A stretch of DNA of 64,000 bases, taken from Bradyrhizobium sp. CER78 (GTDB lineage: Bacteria; Pseudomonadota; Alphaproteobacteria; Rhizobiales; Xanthobacteraceae). The translations under genes were made by a program, and so were the position numbers. Under the pieces are notes generated by a model that saw only the letters and a list, made by a program, of their open reading frames with translations, did not search any database and was not told where the DNA came from. Numbering within the stretch: the first letter of the stretch is position 1; each line of letters starts with the position of its first letter. The DNA is taken from positions 1 through 64,000 of the forward strand of contig NZ_JARVWP010000016.1 in the NCBI RefSeq assembly GCF_029846235.1, given 5' to 3'. Positions 17,734 to 26,795 of the stretch are shown one piece after another.

Positions 17734-19389
17734 CTAGCGACGCTTCTCGATAGCCTCGCCGGTCTCTTCCGAGACGACCAGAGAGCCTCCGGCATCGCCT
17801 TCGGGCATCGGCACGCCGCGCAGCAACAGGAACCTTGCTGCGTGGCGTCCCACCAGCGCGGTCGGAAACCGCATCTGCTTGTGAATCAGGAACTCGCCGC
17901 GCTGATTTCGCGTCAGCGCGCCGCTCTGCATCAATTGAACCAAGCCTGCTTCCTGGGGTCTGACCTCGTAAGGCACAGCGGTCGTGCTTGTCACCACGGA
18001 CACGGCGTCGATCTCGATCAGGCCGCCGGGGGTAAGTTGCCGGAAGTTGCGCTCGACATCGCCGGTCGCGGCCTTCTGGTCCGGATTTGGCGTATCGGGT
18101 CCCATCGTCGGAGCACCGACGGCTGGTTTCGCCAGCAAGGCGATGCGATAGCTCTCGGATGTATCCGCCTTGCCCGAGGGAATCTGGAATCCGGTGACCC
18201 TCTGAAGGCCCGCGGTGACGTCGACGTCTTTCTTGATCTGTTGCTTGATGGTCGCGGCCGCCTTGGCTGAATCGAGCGACGGCGCATCGGTGAAGTAGCC
18301 GAAGCATCCCGATTGGTGTGGAAAGGAGACGCGGTCTGCCGCGAGCCCCGTTACTCCGGCCCATGGCGGATCCTTGGCGGCGTATTTGTTGATACCGGTC
18401 TGCGTGGTGGTGATCACGACACGCTCAATCCGCTCGACCGCGCCTTCGAACCGCCAGATGATCGGCTGGTAGGACGCGATGAGGAGATAGAGCGGTTGAT
18501 CGCCGGGTTCGACGACGATCGTGCCGGCGCCGGTCAGGCTGTCCTGCGAGCCGAGCGCGACGCTCGACAGTGCATTGGTCTCGTAGGTTCCGAGCAGGAC
18601 CACCTTCGACCGCTCGGACGCCGCCGGCAGGCCGCAATCGATCACGGTCTTTTCCTCGCGGAGCGTGCGTTCAGCACGCGATCGCGCCTCGCTGAGCTCG
18701 TCCTGCGAGATCGTGCCGTTGTCGTCGCTATCGACTGCGGCGAAGACCGCGGCCGCGGCCGCTTCGATCTCGACCAGCGAGACCGATGTGCCGCCATTCG
18801 GAGCCAGTGGCAGCAATTGCCGGATCGACGTCGCCGCGGCGGACGTGGAATTCCGCGTGTAATTGTTCTGCCGCTTAGCGTAGTCGATGATCTCATTCCA
18901 GGTGACGCGTCCGTCGCCGTCGGTATCAGCCGCCATCAGCCGGCGAACCTCCTGGGAGATCTGCTCGTCGATGTCAGCCGGCGACCTCGGCGGGAAAGAC
19001 AGGTTTGCCGGTCCACGCAGCCGCAGCTCATATCCGAGCTTCTGCCGCAACTCGCTCTCCGTCACCACGCCGTCGCCGTCGAGGTCGGCGTTGATGAACG
19101 GCGACGCGGCATTGCTGCGAAAGTTTGCGCCGGCAATGGCGTTCAGAAGATCGGCGTCGGCCGTATCGATTGCACCGTTGCCGTTGGCATCGAGCCGCAA
19201 CAGCTCGGTGCGCAACGACTGCAGATACCGCGCGAGCGTCGCGCCGGCCTGAACGCGCGCGACAAGATATTGGTTGGGCGCGACAGATTGGTTTGGCGCG
19301 ATCCGGCGATCGGCCGGCTGAGCATGGGCCTGTCCAATGAACAGCACTGAGCAAACGGTGGCGAGAGCGAAGCCGTGTTTTCTTGACAT
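17734..19389 (-). CDS. Secreted EF-hand calcium-binding protein
   Basis: A 551-residue exported protein with a signal peptide ending near GQAHAQ. At least four EF-hand loops are readable in the N-terminal half: DANGNGAIDTAD, DLDGDGVVTESE, DTDGDGRVTWNE and DSDDNGTISQDE, all with acidic residues at positions 1, 3 and 12 or close to it. The C-terminal half is a separate domain without recognisable motifs. Calcium binding in the periplasm is likely; the overall role is unknown. It is convergent with the GGDEF-EAL gene, with 8 bp between stops. Confidence 0.8.
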   Translation of the reverse strand: MSRKHGFALATVCSVLFIGQAHAQPADRRIAPNQSVAPNQYLVARVQAGATLARYLQSLRTELLRLDANGNGAIDTADADLLNAIAGANFRSNAASPFINADLDGDGVVTESELRQKLGYELRLRGPANLSFPPRSPADIDEQISQEVRRLMAADTDGDGRVTWNEIIDYAKRQNNYTRNSTSAAATSIRQLLPLAPNGGTSVSLVEIEAAAAAVFAAVDSDDNGTISQDELSEARSRAERTLREEKTVIDCGLPAASERSKVVLLGTYETNALSSVALGSQDSLTGAGTIVVEPGDQPLYLLIASYQPIIWRFEGAVERIERVVITTTQTGINKYAAKDPPWAGVTGLAADRVSFPHQSGCFGYFTDAPSLDSAKAAATIKQQIKKDVDVTAGLQRVTGFQIPSGKADTSESYRIALLAKPAVGAPTMGPDTPNPDQKAATGDVERNFRQLTPGGLIEIDAVSVVTSTTAVPYEVRPQEAGLVQLMQSGALTRNQRGEFLIHKQMRFPTALVGRHAARFLLLRGVPMPEGDAGGSLVVSEETGEAIEKRR

Positions 19390-19607
19390 GAGTCCCCTGT
19401 GCGGATGGCGACAATGTAACGGCGCGCGTGTGTCGCAAGCGTTACTCCGTCGCGGCGTGCGAGAGTAGGCCTAACGCAACCGTAACGAGATCGATAAATT
19501 TAGCGCGGCGACGGTAGCCAAATGTGGGTGGCGTGAACCCTCGCTTGCAACTTTACCGAAAACTCACGGATGCCATTGCACGGTCGGGCCAAACAGGGAT
19601 CGAGCCA

Positions 19608-20438
19608 ATGCGACGAACGCTTGTCATCGTAGCTGCTGTCCTCATTGCCGTCGTCGTGCTGGGATCATCGTTGCTGTATGCGCTGGTCAAGGACGGATTT
19701 GCCCCTCACTCGAAGCTGACAGCATATTTCACCATCGGCCGGTGGAGCTTGTTCGACATGTCGCACCTCGATGAGTGGAACCGTGCCGCCAAGGAAAAGT
19801 ACGGGCCGCGATCATCGACGGCGATTCGCGGCAAGAACTGGGAGGCCTATGTCGAGGGCAAGGTGGTCGAGACCAAGGCGTTCACGTCAAGGCCCGCGAC
19901 CGCCTACGGGGTCTTCATGGTGCCGCACAGGAACAGCTTCCCGTTCGAGGTCTCGATCGATCCGAAGCATACCCTGGACCATGTTCTGGACCATGACAGC
20001 ACGACCGAGAACATCAAGGAGAAGCTCGCCGGGACCGTCCCAGCAGAGGCGCTCGCGTTCGATGCCGGGGATTGGCGGGTCGCGCATTGTCATTCTCCCG
20101 CCGCGCCGGATTTCGGCATTCTCGATCCGGCGCTTCGGCTCGGTCCAACCGATGTCTGCCTGACCCGCTTGAGCGCCGCGGAATCCGGAACGTTCGTGAT
20201 GGGTTATGCGGTGGTCTATGGCGAACTGTGGACACGTCCGATGTCGAAGCGGATTTGCCGCATTCTGTCGACGTCCTGGATCAAATCGATGATGTCGCGC
20301 CCCGGTGTCAAGCGGCCGGATTTCGTCGGCTGTCTGCTCGCCAACAGAGCGAGCGAGACGGCGGATCCGACCCTGGAAGTTCCATCGCCCCATTTCTTCG
20401 AGATTCGCGACGACCAGACCGTCGCCGCCATCGATTGA
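19608..20438 (+). CDS. Hypothetical protein with N-terminal membrane anchor
   Basis: A 276-residue protein I do not recognise. One hydrophobic helix (residues 4-26) anchors a soluble domain, presumably periplasmic. Cysteines are at AHCHSP, TDVCLTR, KRICRIL and VGCLLAN. The ATG at 19608 follows AGGGA by about 9 nt. It is convergent with the nitroreductase gene (25 bp between stops). Confidence 0.75.
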   Translation: MRRTLVIVAAVLIAVVVLGSSLLYALVKDGFAPHSKLTAYFTIGRWSLFDMSHLDEWNRAAKEKYGPRSSTAIRGKNWEAYVEGKVVETKAFTSRPATAYGVFMVPHRNSFPFEVSIDPKHTLDHVLDHDSTTENIKEKLAGTVPAEALAFDAGDWRVAHCHSPAAPDFGILDPALRLGPTDVCLTRLSAAESGTFVMGYAVVYGELWTRPMSKRICRILSTSWIKSMMSRPGVKRPDFVGCLLANRASETADPTLEVPSPHFFEIRDDQTVAAID

Positions 20439-20463
20439 ACGGACGACGACGGCGACGACAGGC

Positions 20464-21027
20464 TCAGAACCGCGTCACGATATCCGTCAGCGCCGGGCGC
20501 GGGCGGTCCTCGCTCGGCCTGGTCGGCGTGCCGATGTGGATCAGGCCGGCGAGCTTCTCGTCCGGCTTGAGGCCGAGGCCGTCGAGCACGTCGCGGTCGA
20601 AGGCGAACCAGCCGGTCAGCCAGCAGGCGCCGTAGCCGAGTGCGGTCGCCGCGGTGACGATGTTCATCGCGCTCGCGCCGGCCGACAATTCCTGCTCCCA
20701 CGGCGGCACCTTCGGGTGCGGCTTGGTGAAGGAGACCACGCCGATCACCAGCGGCGCGTCGGTCAGGCGCTTTTTCTCGACCTCGATATCGGCGGCCGGC
20801 GCGCCGGGATTCTTGCGGGCAAACACCTTCGCGATCACGTCGCCGGCGCGCACCCTTGCATCACCCTCGAACACGATGAAGCGCCAGGGCGCCAGCTTGC
20901 CGTGGTCGGGCACCCGCGCGCCGATGGTCAGGATGGTCTCGAGCTCGGCCGCGGACGGGCCCGGGCCGGTCATCTCGCGCGGTTTCATCGAGCGGCGTGT
21001 CTTCAGGAGTTCAATGGCATCGGGCAC
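20464..21027 (-). CDS. Nitroreductase family protein
   Basis: A 187-residue FMN-dependent nitroreductase of the YdjA/RutE-like short type. The N-terminal KTRRSMKPREM and VPDHGKLAPWRF motifs bind FMN, and a TAATALGYGACWLTG segment forms the core helix. I set the start at the GTG at 21027 because AAGGA lies about 8 nt upstream; an earlier in-frame TTG at 21060 falls inside a stable hairpin and is unlikely. Physiological substrates of these enzymes are usually unknown. It lies 84 bp after thrS on the same strand. Confidence 0.9.
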   Translation of the reverse strand: MPDAIELLKTRRSMKPREMTGPGPSAAELETILTIGARVPDHGKLAPWRFIVFEGDARVRAGDVIAKVFARKNPGAPAADIEVEKKRLTDAPLVIGVVSFTKPHPKVPPWEQELSAGASAMNIVTAATALGYGACWLTGWFAFDRDVLDGLGLKPDEKLAGLIHIGTPTRPSEDRPRPALTDIVTRF

Positions 21028-21047
21028 GGAAATGTCCTTCAAGTGGA

Positions 21048-21074
21048 GTCGTGCCCCCAAGATGGGGGCACGAC
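21048..21074. terminator. Perfect 11-bp hairpin between thrS and the nitroreductase gene
   Basis: Arms GTCGTGCCCCC (21048-21058) and GGGGGCACGAC (21064-21074) pair completely around 5 nt. It lies 38 nt past the thrS stop. There is no T tract, so it may be an attenuating or RNA-stabilising element rather than a full terminator. Confidence 0.5.
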
Positions 21075-21111
21075 CAAGCCGACGAAAGCCAGTTTAGACC
21101 GATTGTGAAGA

Positions 21112-23160
21112 TCAGGCGACGGATCGCGCCTGCTTCACGTCCGGCGGCGTCGCCTCATCGACCAGTGCGGCGATCGCCTCGTCGGTCGGCATCACGGTCT
21201 GGCGCTCACTGCCGAGGCGGCGGACCGAGACCGAATGGGTCTCGGCTTCCTTCTTGCCGACGACGAGCAGGGCCGGGATCTTGGCCAGCGAGTGCTCGCG
21301 GACCTTGTAGTTGATCTTCTCGTTGCGCAGATCGATCTCGACGCGCAGGCCAGCGCGGCGCGCCGCGGCCGCCACCACCTTGGCATACTCGTCGCCTTCG
21401 GAGGTGATGGTCGTGACCACGAGCTGCGTCGGCGCCAGCCAGAGCGGGAAGTTGCCGGCATAGTGCTCGATCAGGATGCCGATGAAGCGCTCCATCGAAC
21501 CGCAGATCGCGCGATGCACCATGACCGGCGCCTTCTTCGAGCCGTCGTGATCGATGTAGAAGGCGCCGAACCGTTCCGGCAGGTTGAAGTCGACCTGGGT
21601 CGTGCCGCACTGCCAGTCGCGGCCGATGGCGTCGCGCAGCACGTATTCGAACTTCGGCCCGTAGAACGCGCCTTCGCCCGGATTGATCTCGGTGCGGATC
21701 CGGTTGCTGCCCTTGGCCTTGATCTCGGACAGCACGGTCGCCATCACGCGCTCGGCGTGATCCCACATCTCGTCGGTGCCGACCCGTTTCTCCGGCCGCG
21801 TCGAGAGTTTCACCGTGAGCTCGCCGTCGAAGCCGAAATCGGCATAGGTTGACAGGATCAGGTCGTTGATCTTGAGACACTCCTCGGCGAGCTGCTGTTC
21901 GGTGCAGAACACATGGGCGTCGTCCTGGGTGAAGCCGCGCACGCGCATCAGGCCGTGCATCGCGCCTGACGGCTCGTAGCGATGCACGACGCCGAACTCG
22001 GCGAGCCGCAAGGGCAGGTCGCGGTAGCTCTTCAGCCCGTGCTTGAAGATCTGCACATGGCCCGGGCAGTTCATCGGCTTCAGCGCGAACCAGCGCTTGT
22101 CCTCGGCCTCGTCGCCGGCGGATTGCGCCGCGAACATGTTCTCGCGGTACCAGTCCCAGTGACCCGAGGTCTCCCACAGCACCTTGTCGAGGATCTGCGG
22201 AGCATTGACCTCGTTGTAGTCGCCGAGCAGCCGGCGCCGCATATAGGCGATCAACTGCTGGAAGATGGTCCAGCCCTTGGGGTGCCAGAACACCACGCCG
22301 GGGCCTTCCTCCTGGAAATGGAACAGGTCGAGCTCGCGGCCGAGCTTGCGGTGGTCGCGCTTCTCGGCTTCCTCGATCTGCTTGAGGTAAGCGTCGAGGT
22401 CGTCCTGCTTGGCGAACGCCGTGCCGTAGATGCGGGTCAGCATCGGATTGTTGGAATCGCCGCGCCAGTAGGCGCCGGCCACCTTCATCAGCTTGAAGGC
22501 GTTGCCGACCTTGCCGGTCGAGGTCATGTGCGGGCCGCGGCAGAGATCGAACCAGTCGCCCTGGAAATAGATCTTGATCGGCTCGTTGCCGGGAATGGCG
22601 TCGACCAGCTCGACCTTGAAGGCCTCGCCCTTGTCGCGGAACACCTGTTTGGTCTTTTCGCGATCCCAAACCTCTTTCGTGAAGGGCTTGTCGCGCGCGA
22701 TGATCTCGCGCATCCGCTTCTCGATCGCGGCAAAATCTTCCGGGGTGAACGGCTCGTTGCGGAAGAAGTCGTAGTAGAAGCCGTTCTCGATCACCGGGCC
22801 GATCGTGACCTGGGTGCCCGGCCACAGCGATTGCACAGCTTCGGCGAGCACATGCGCGGCATCGTGCCGGATCAGTTCCAGCGCGCGTGGGTCTTCGCGG
22901 CCGATCAACTCGATCTTGGCGTCGGCTTCGATGGGATCGTTGAGGTCGGCGAGCGTGCCGTCGAGTGCCATCGCGACGGTGCGCTTGGCGAGCGAGGGCG
23001 AAATGCCGCGGGCGATGTCGAGGCCGGTGGTCCCTTTCGGGAAATCGCGCCTCGCTCCATCAGGGAAGGTGAGGGCGATCTTGTTCACGGGTTCTGCGGG
23101 TTTGAGGTTCGAGAGGCTGTACTGGAATCCGGATTCGGATTTGGGCGGCGTGTCGGCCAT
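21112..23160 (-). CDS. thrS: Threonyl-tRNA synthetase
   Basis: A 682-residue class II aminoacyl-tRNA synthetase that charges tRNA-Thr. Domains in order are TGS (about 25-88), the editing domain with HDAAH and CRGPHMT, the catalytic core with the zinc Cys in MNCPGH, motif 2 around HRYEPSGAMHGLMRVRGF, and the C-terminal anticodon-binding domain. The ATG at 23160 has AGGAG 6 nt upstream. This start adds about 25 residues ahead of the TGS domain compared with my memory of relatives. No T-box leader was seen in the 227 bp upstream. Confidence 0.97.
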   Translation of the reverse strand: MADTPPKSESGFQYSLSNLKPAEPVNKIALTFPDGARRDFPKGTTGLDIARGISPSLAKRTVAMALDGTLADLNDPIEADAKIELIGREDPRALELIRHDAAHVLAEAVQSLWPGTQVTIGPVIENGFYYDFFRNEPFTPEDFAAIEKRMREIIARDKPFTKEVWDREKTKQVFRDKGEAFKVELVDAIPGNEPIKIYFQGDWFDLCRGPHMTSTGKVGNAFKLMKVAGAYWRGDSNNPMLTRIYGTAFAKQDDLDAYLKQIEEAEKRDHRKLGRELDLFHFQEEGPGVVFWHPKGWTIFQQLIAYMRRRLLGDYNEVNAPQILDKVLWETSGHWDWYRENMFAAQSAGDEAEDKRWFALKPMNCPGHVQIFKHGLKSYRDLPLRLAEFGVVHRYEPSGAMHGLMRVRGFTQDDAHVFCTEQQLAEECLKINDLILSTYADFGFDGELTVKLSTRPEKRVGTDEMWDHAERVMATVLSEIKAKGSNRIRTEINPGEGAFYGPKFEYVLRDAIGRDWQCGTTQVDFNLPERFGAFYIDHDGSKKAPVMVHRAICGSMERFIGILIEHYAGNFPLWLAPTQLVVTTITSEGDEYAKVVAAAARRAGLRVEIDLRNEKINYKVREHSLAKIPALLVVGKKEAETHSVSVRRLGSERQTVMPTDEAIAALVDEATPPDVKQARSVA

Positions 23161-23387
23161 GATGTCTCCTGTAGCTCACTCCTGCGAACGAGCGCAGGTA
23201 AGCGGAAAGCAGCGGTATAGCAGGGGATTTGACGCCTGCAATCCGGCAATATCAAGAAATTGGGCCTCCGGCCGCACCAAATCGAGGGAAGCTCGCCAGC
23301 GCCTGACGGCTGTGATCGTTGCGACGCTGGCGATCATCGTCTAACGTCAAATGCCCATTCCCCGACATCGCGCGCCCCGCAAGGTTC

Positions 23388-24668
23388 ATGTTTTCCCGTC
23401 TCCTGCTTTTCGTGGCGTTGCTTCTGATCCCCGGCGTGTTGCGGGCGGAAGAAGCACCGGTCGAGAAGGTCGGATTCGCAAAAAAGCTGACCATCTATCT
23501 CGCCAAGGGACCGGCGAATGCCTGCGGCGCCGGTTGCGATCGCTGGATCGCGATCGAAGGCGAGATCGATCGGGATGCGGCGGCGCGGGTTCGCAGTTTC
23601 CTGCTTGCCGTCAAGGACCCGCAGCTTCCGATCTATCTTCATTCGCCGGGCGGCAATGTCGAGCAGTCCTATGCGATCGCGCGGTTCCTGCGCGCACGCA
23701 AGGCGACCGCGCGGGTCGGCCGTACCAGCGTGCCGGCCTGTTCCACGGGGCCGCAGATCGACGCCGCCTGCCTGAAGATCAAGGCTGCGAAGGGGGAGGT
23801 CGAGGCCGAACTCGCCACGCGCAACGCGATGTGCGTCTCGGCCTGCGCCTATCTGTTCCTGGGCGCAACCGACCGTGAAGTCGCGCCGGACTCGGTGCTC
23901 GCGGTGCATAACTCCAGGCTGATGTTCGTGGTCCACGGCCATCCGCCGCCGCAGGTCGTCGCGGACTTCAGGCGGCGCGAGATGGTGAGCGCCGATCGCG
24001 ACCGCAACGTGTTCCTCGCCGCGATGGGAATCAGCCGTGAGCTCAGCGACCTGATCCGGACCGTGAAGTTCGAGAACCTGCACGTGTTGACGCGTCCGGA
24101 GCTCTATCGATTCGGAATCGACACGCGGCCGTTGCCGGACACGCTGTGGGCGGTAGAGAAGGAAACGCGGCCCTATGTCCGCAAGATCGTGCAGCAGAAG
24201 AAAGGCGACGGCAGCTCGTTCCGCATGATGGAGTGGCGGCTGTTCTGCGAGAGCAAGGATCGCGGGCGCCTGATGTTCGTGCGCGAGTTCGACGAGGGCG
24301 CCGCCGGCAAGAGCACGGTGGTGATGATGGCGGGCGTCACCAAGGCGATCGCATTCGGCAGGTTGCCGGCGCGGTTCGGCAAATACGAGGTCTGGAGCGA
24401 TCCGGTGACCGCAGACATCGTCAAGGCGATGACCGCGGTCCCGCATCTGCAGATCGGCGAAAGCGCGCTGTCGTCCGACGGCAAGCCGGATCCCACGAGG
24501 CCCGGCGTCGCGACATTCGATATCGACACGACCGGGCTGGAGCAGGGATGGACGCAGCTTCTGGCGTCATGTCCCGCTGCGACCGCAGGTCCGAAGCCCG
24601 CAAGCCCGTGGCCGGCGGCCGCCACACCGAGCGTCAGCGCGGCGCCGGTGGCATCGCCGTCGCCATGA
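23388..24668 (+). CDS. Secreted ClpP-like periplasmic protein (copy 1)
   Basis: A 426-residue protein with a signal peptide (to about residue 20) and a Clp/crotonase-like fold. Key motifs are LHSPGGNVEQS (about 84-94), CVSACAYLFLGA with a candidate nucleophile Ser151 between two cysteines, and VLAVHNSRL with a candidate His174. These correspond in order to the oxyanion strand, Ser and His of ClpP. An extra Cys-containing insert (residues 113-145) and a 250-residue C-terminal extension are not part of ClpP. It belongs with predicted periplasmic proteins of the COG3904 type. A second such gene is at 26796-27713. Confidence 0.72.
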   Translation: MFSRLLLFVALLLIPGVLRAEEAPVEKVGFAKKLTIYLAKGPANACGAGCDRWIAIEGEIDRDAAARVRSFLLAVKDPQLPIYLHSPGGNVEQSYAIARFLRARKATARVGRTSVPACSTGPQIDAACLKIKAAKGEVEAELATRNAMCVSACAYLFLGATDREVAPDSVLAVHNSRLMFVVHGHPPPQVVADFRRREMVSADRDRNVFLAAMGISRELSDLIRTVKFENLHVLTRPELYRFGIDTRPLPDTLWAVEKETRPYVRKIVQQKKGDGSSFRMMEWRLFCESKDRGRLMFVREFDEGAAGKSTVVMMAGVTKAIAFGRLPARFGKYEVWSDPVTADIVKAMTAVPHLQIGESALSSDGKPDPTRPGVATFDIDTTGLEQGWTQLLASCPAATAGPKPASPWPAAATPSVSAAPVASPSP

Positions 24669-24702
24669 GCACAAGTGGCGCAAATCGATCACGTGCCATG
24701 CA

Positions 24703-24724
24703 TTTAGATGCAGTTGCATTGAAA
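24703..24724. promoter_or_regulatory. MarR-type pseudo-palindrome upstream of the MFS gene
   Basis: TTTAGATGCA-GT-TGCATTGAAA has 8 of 10 matching positions between half sites, with a perfect ATGCA-GT-TGCAT core. It ends 23 bp before the GTG start of the MFS gene, a position where bound repressor would block transcription. MarR-family operators commonly look like this. No marR gene is adjacent. Confidence 0.6.
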
Positions 24725-24747
24725 TCGGGGTCTGCTATCAACGCGGC

Positions 24748-25911
24748 GTGAAACGCTTCGCTCCCACCGCATTGATGCTCGGCAACATCGTCACCGGTTG
24801 TTCGGTGCTGGCGCCTGCCGGCATGCTGGCGGAGCTGTCGAGCGGGCTCGGCGTCACGATCCACACCGCTGGCCTCCTGATCACCTTCGGCGCGATCGTG
24901 CTCTGCGTGGGCTCGCCGGTGACGGCGTGGCTGACCAGCCGGTTCGAACGGCGAGCCTTGCTGACGGCGACGCTGCTGGTGCTGACGCTGACCAACGCGG
25001 CATCGGCCTTTGCGCCGGACTACGACAGTCTCTTGATCATCCGCCTCGTGATGCTCGCGGTCGGCGTGCTCTACACGCCGCAGGCTGCCGGCACCGCGGC
25101 GCTGATCGTGCCGGTGGAAAAGCGCGGCAGCACGATCGCCTATATCTTCCTCGGCTGGTCGCTCGCCGCTGCGATCGGGCTGCCGCTGATCACCTTCATC
25201 GCAAGCCGTTACGGTTTTCGCGTGACCTATGGTGCGATCGCGCTGACCGGGCTCGTGAGCTGCGTTCTGCTGTGGTGGCGGCTGCCCGGCGGATTGCATG
25301 GCGCGCCGGTTGATCTGCGGACCTGGGCCGATCTCGGCCGCAACCCGACCGTCATCCTGCTGCTGTCGATCACGACGCTGCAGATGTCCGGGCAGTTCGT
25401 GGTGTTCACCTTCATGGGGCCGCTGCTCGCCAAGTTGACCGGCGCGAACGCGGACGCGGTCGGCATCGTGTTCGCGCTCTACGGCATCTTCGGGTTCGTC
25501 GGCATCGCGATCGCAACCCGCATCGTGGATTCCTGGGGCGCCTGGAAGACGTCGGTGCTGTTCACCGCGATGTTGCTCGCCGGCGTCGCCGGCTGGGCGC
25601 TGAGCGCCGGCGCCTATGCCTTGATGGCGGCTTCGGTGGCGGTGTGGGGCCTCGGCTTTGCATCGACCAATTCGATGCAGCAGGTGCGTCTGGTCGGCGC
25701 GGCGCCGGCGCTTGCATCGGCATCGGTCTCGCTCAACACCTCGGTGCTGTATATCGGCCAGGCCATCGGCTCGGCGATCGGCGGATTGCTGTTCGCGCGC
25801 GAATGGCTGCTTAGCGCGGGCTATGTGGCCACCGCTTTCGTTGCGGCGGCGCTCGTAGTGGTGGTCATCACGCGGCCGCGGCAGGCCGCGAGCACAGCCG
25901 CGGCCGAGTGA
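24748..25911 (+). CDS. MFS transporter (DHA1-like exporter)
   Basis: A 387-residue major facilitator with about 12 transmembrane helices. It probably exports drugs, sugars or metabolites by proton antiport. The motif-A-like loop GSPVTAWLTSRFERRALL lies between TM2 and TM3, and PQAAGTAALIVPVEKRG follows TM4. It starts at a GTG at 24748 with only weak Shine-Dalgarno; MLGNIVTG at 24775 is an alternative. An operator-like palindrome sits directly upstream, suggesting inducible control. Confidence 0.88.
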   Translation: MKRFAPTALMLGNIVTGCSVLAPAGMLAELSSGLGVTIHTAGLLITFGAIVLCVGSPVTAWLTSRFERRALLTATLLVLTLTNAASAFAPDYDSLLIIRLVMLAVGVLYTPQAAGTAALIVPVEKRGSTIAYIFLGWSLAAAIGLPLITFIASRYGFRVTYGAIALTGLVSCVLLWWRLPGGLHGAPVDLRTWADLGRNPTVILLLSITTLQMSGQFVVFTFMGPLLAKLTGANADAVGIVFALYGIFGFVGIAIATRIVDSWGAWKTSVLFTAMLLAGVAGWALSAGAYALMAASVAVWGLGFASTNSMQQVRLVGAAPALASASVSLNTSVLYIGQAIGSAIGGLLFAREWLLSAGYVATAFVAAALVVVVITRPRQAASTAAAE

Positions 25912-25920
25912 GCTTGCGCG

Positions 25921-26088
25921 TCACCAATTCACGCTCTGGCTCGGCACGATGAACGCCGTCGTGCTCGGCTGGGTCGCGTTGTGAGTGAAGTAGCCGTAGG
26001 CGGCGACGATCACGACGAGCAAGGCAAGGACGGCCAGCAAATCGATCTGCCGGGGATCGTGACCGTTGTGGCTGAGTTTCCAGCGCAT
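25921..26088 (-). CDS. Small single-pass membrane protein
   Basis: A 55-residue protein with one hydrophobic helix (about residues 17-34) and an NPS-free polar tail ending in SQSVNW. The ATG at 26088 has a near-perfect GGGGAGG ribosome binding site 5 nt upstream, which strongly supports translation. No family recognised. It is convergent with the MFS gene. Confidence 0.75.
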   Translation of the reverse strand: MRWKLSHNGHDPRQIDLLAVLALLVVIVAAYGYFTHNATQPSTTAFIVPSQSVNW

Positions 26089-26201
26089 TGTTGTTTCCTC
26101 CCCAAGGAACAATAAGGGGGCACTGAAACAATGCGCCAACTATCGCCACAGTTCCGCCCGGTAGCAATGCGCGCCGGGCTTGGGAGCGCTGCGGAAATCG
26201 A

Positions 26202-26513
26202 TCAGTTGTCGTTGACGCCGCGCCAGCGGCCGTAGCGCCACGGCACGTACCAATGCGCGCCCGGCGGTTTGACCGGCGGCACATTGTCGATCCCGGAGGT
26301 GCCCCACGGCTGGCAGCGCAGCAGCCGCGCCAGCGTCATCCACCCGCCGGCCCACAACCCGAAGCGCTCGATCGCTTCATCGCCATAGACCGAGCAGGTC
26401 GGCAGATGGCGGCAGTTGTAGCCGACCAGCGGCGACAGCGTGTGCCGGTAGATCCAGATCAAGGCGCGGCCGAAGTTCCGCGGCAAGCGGCGTGCGGTGG
26501 TGGCACACTCCAT
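26202..26513 (-). CDS. yidD: Membrane protein insertion efficiency factor YidD
   Basis: A 103-residue protein with the YidD signature: IYRHTLSPLVGYNCRHLPTCSVYGDEAIERFG, given here in parts as IYRHTLSPL, CRHLPTCSVYGDEAI and WMTLARLLRCQPWG. YidD assists YidC-dependent membrane protein insertion. It is usually encoded next to rnpA and yidC, but here it stands alone, as is common in Rhizobiales. The ATG at 26513 is chosen to give the usual length; ATG 26555 is an alternative. Three conserved cysteines are present. Confidence 0.9.
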   Translation of the reverse strand: MECATTARRLPRNFGRALIWIYRHTLSPLVGYNCRHLPTCSVYGDEAIERFGLWAGGWMTLARLLRCQPWGTSGIDNVPPVKPPGAHWYVPWRYGRWRGVNDN

Positions 26514-26795
26514 GCATCGTGAATGGTGTGGCGTTGAATGATCGGTCGACGGCATACGCAAGTATGTACGTAGTCTTGCGGGGGTTCCAAGCCAAGGAAC
26601 TGTTCTGTTGCAGATATTTACGCCACAGTTCGCTATTATCGCACGGCGCTGGTCGCGGTGCAGCAAGGGTCCTATGGACGGTCCAGGTCAGCAAGGCTAC
26701 CGTTCCCATAACGCGCCGATGACAGAATCGTGGCGCATTGCCATGGGGCCATTGCCACCGCTCGCGTCACCAAGGGCTTTGGGGAAGGAACCAAA

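Noticed and set aside
15227..18364. A 1045-codon open frame antisense to the PAS-GGDEF-EAL gene
   Set aside because: It has no ribosome binding site or recognisable domain and mirrors the codon bias of the sense gene; long antisense frames are normal at this GC content. The same applies to the long antisense frames at 37205-40021 and 42314-45298.
22934..23387. T-box or other riboswitch upstream of thrS
   Set aside because: No T-box specifier loop or antiterminator sequence was visible in the leader between 23161 and 23387.
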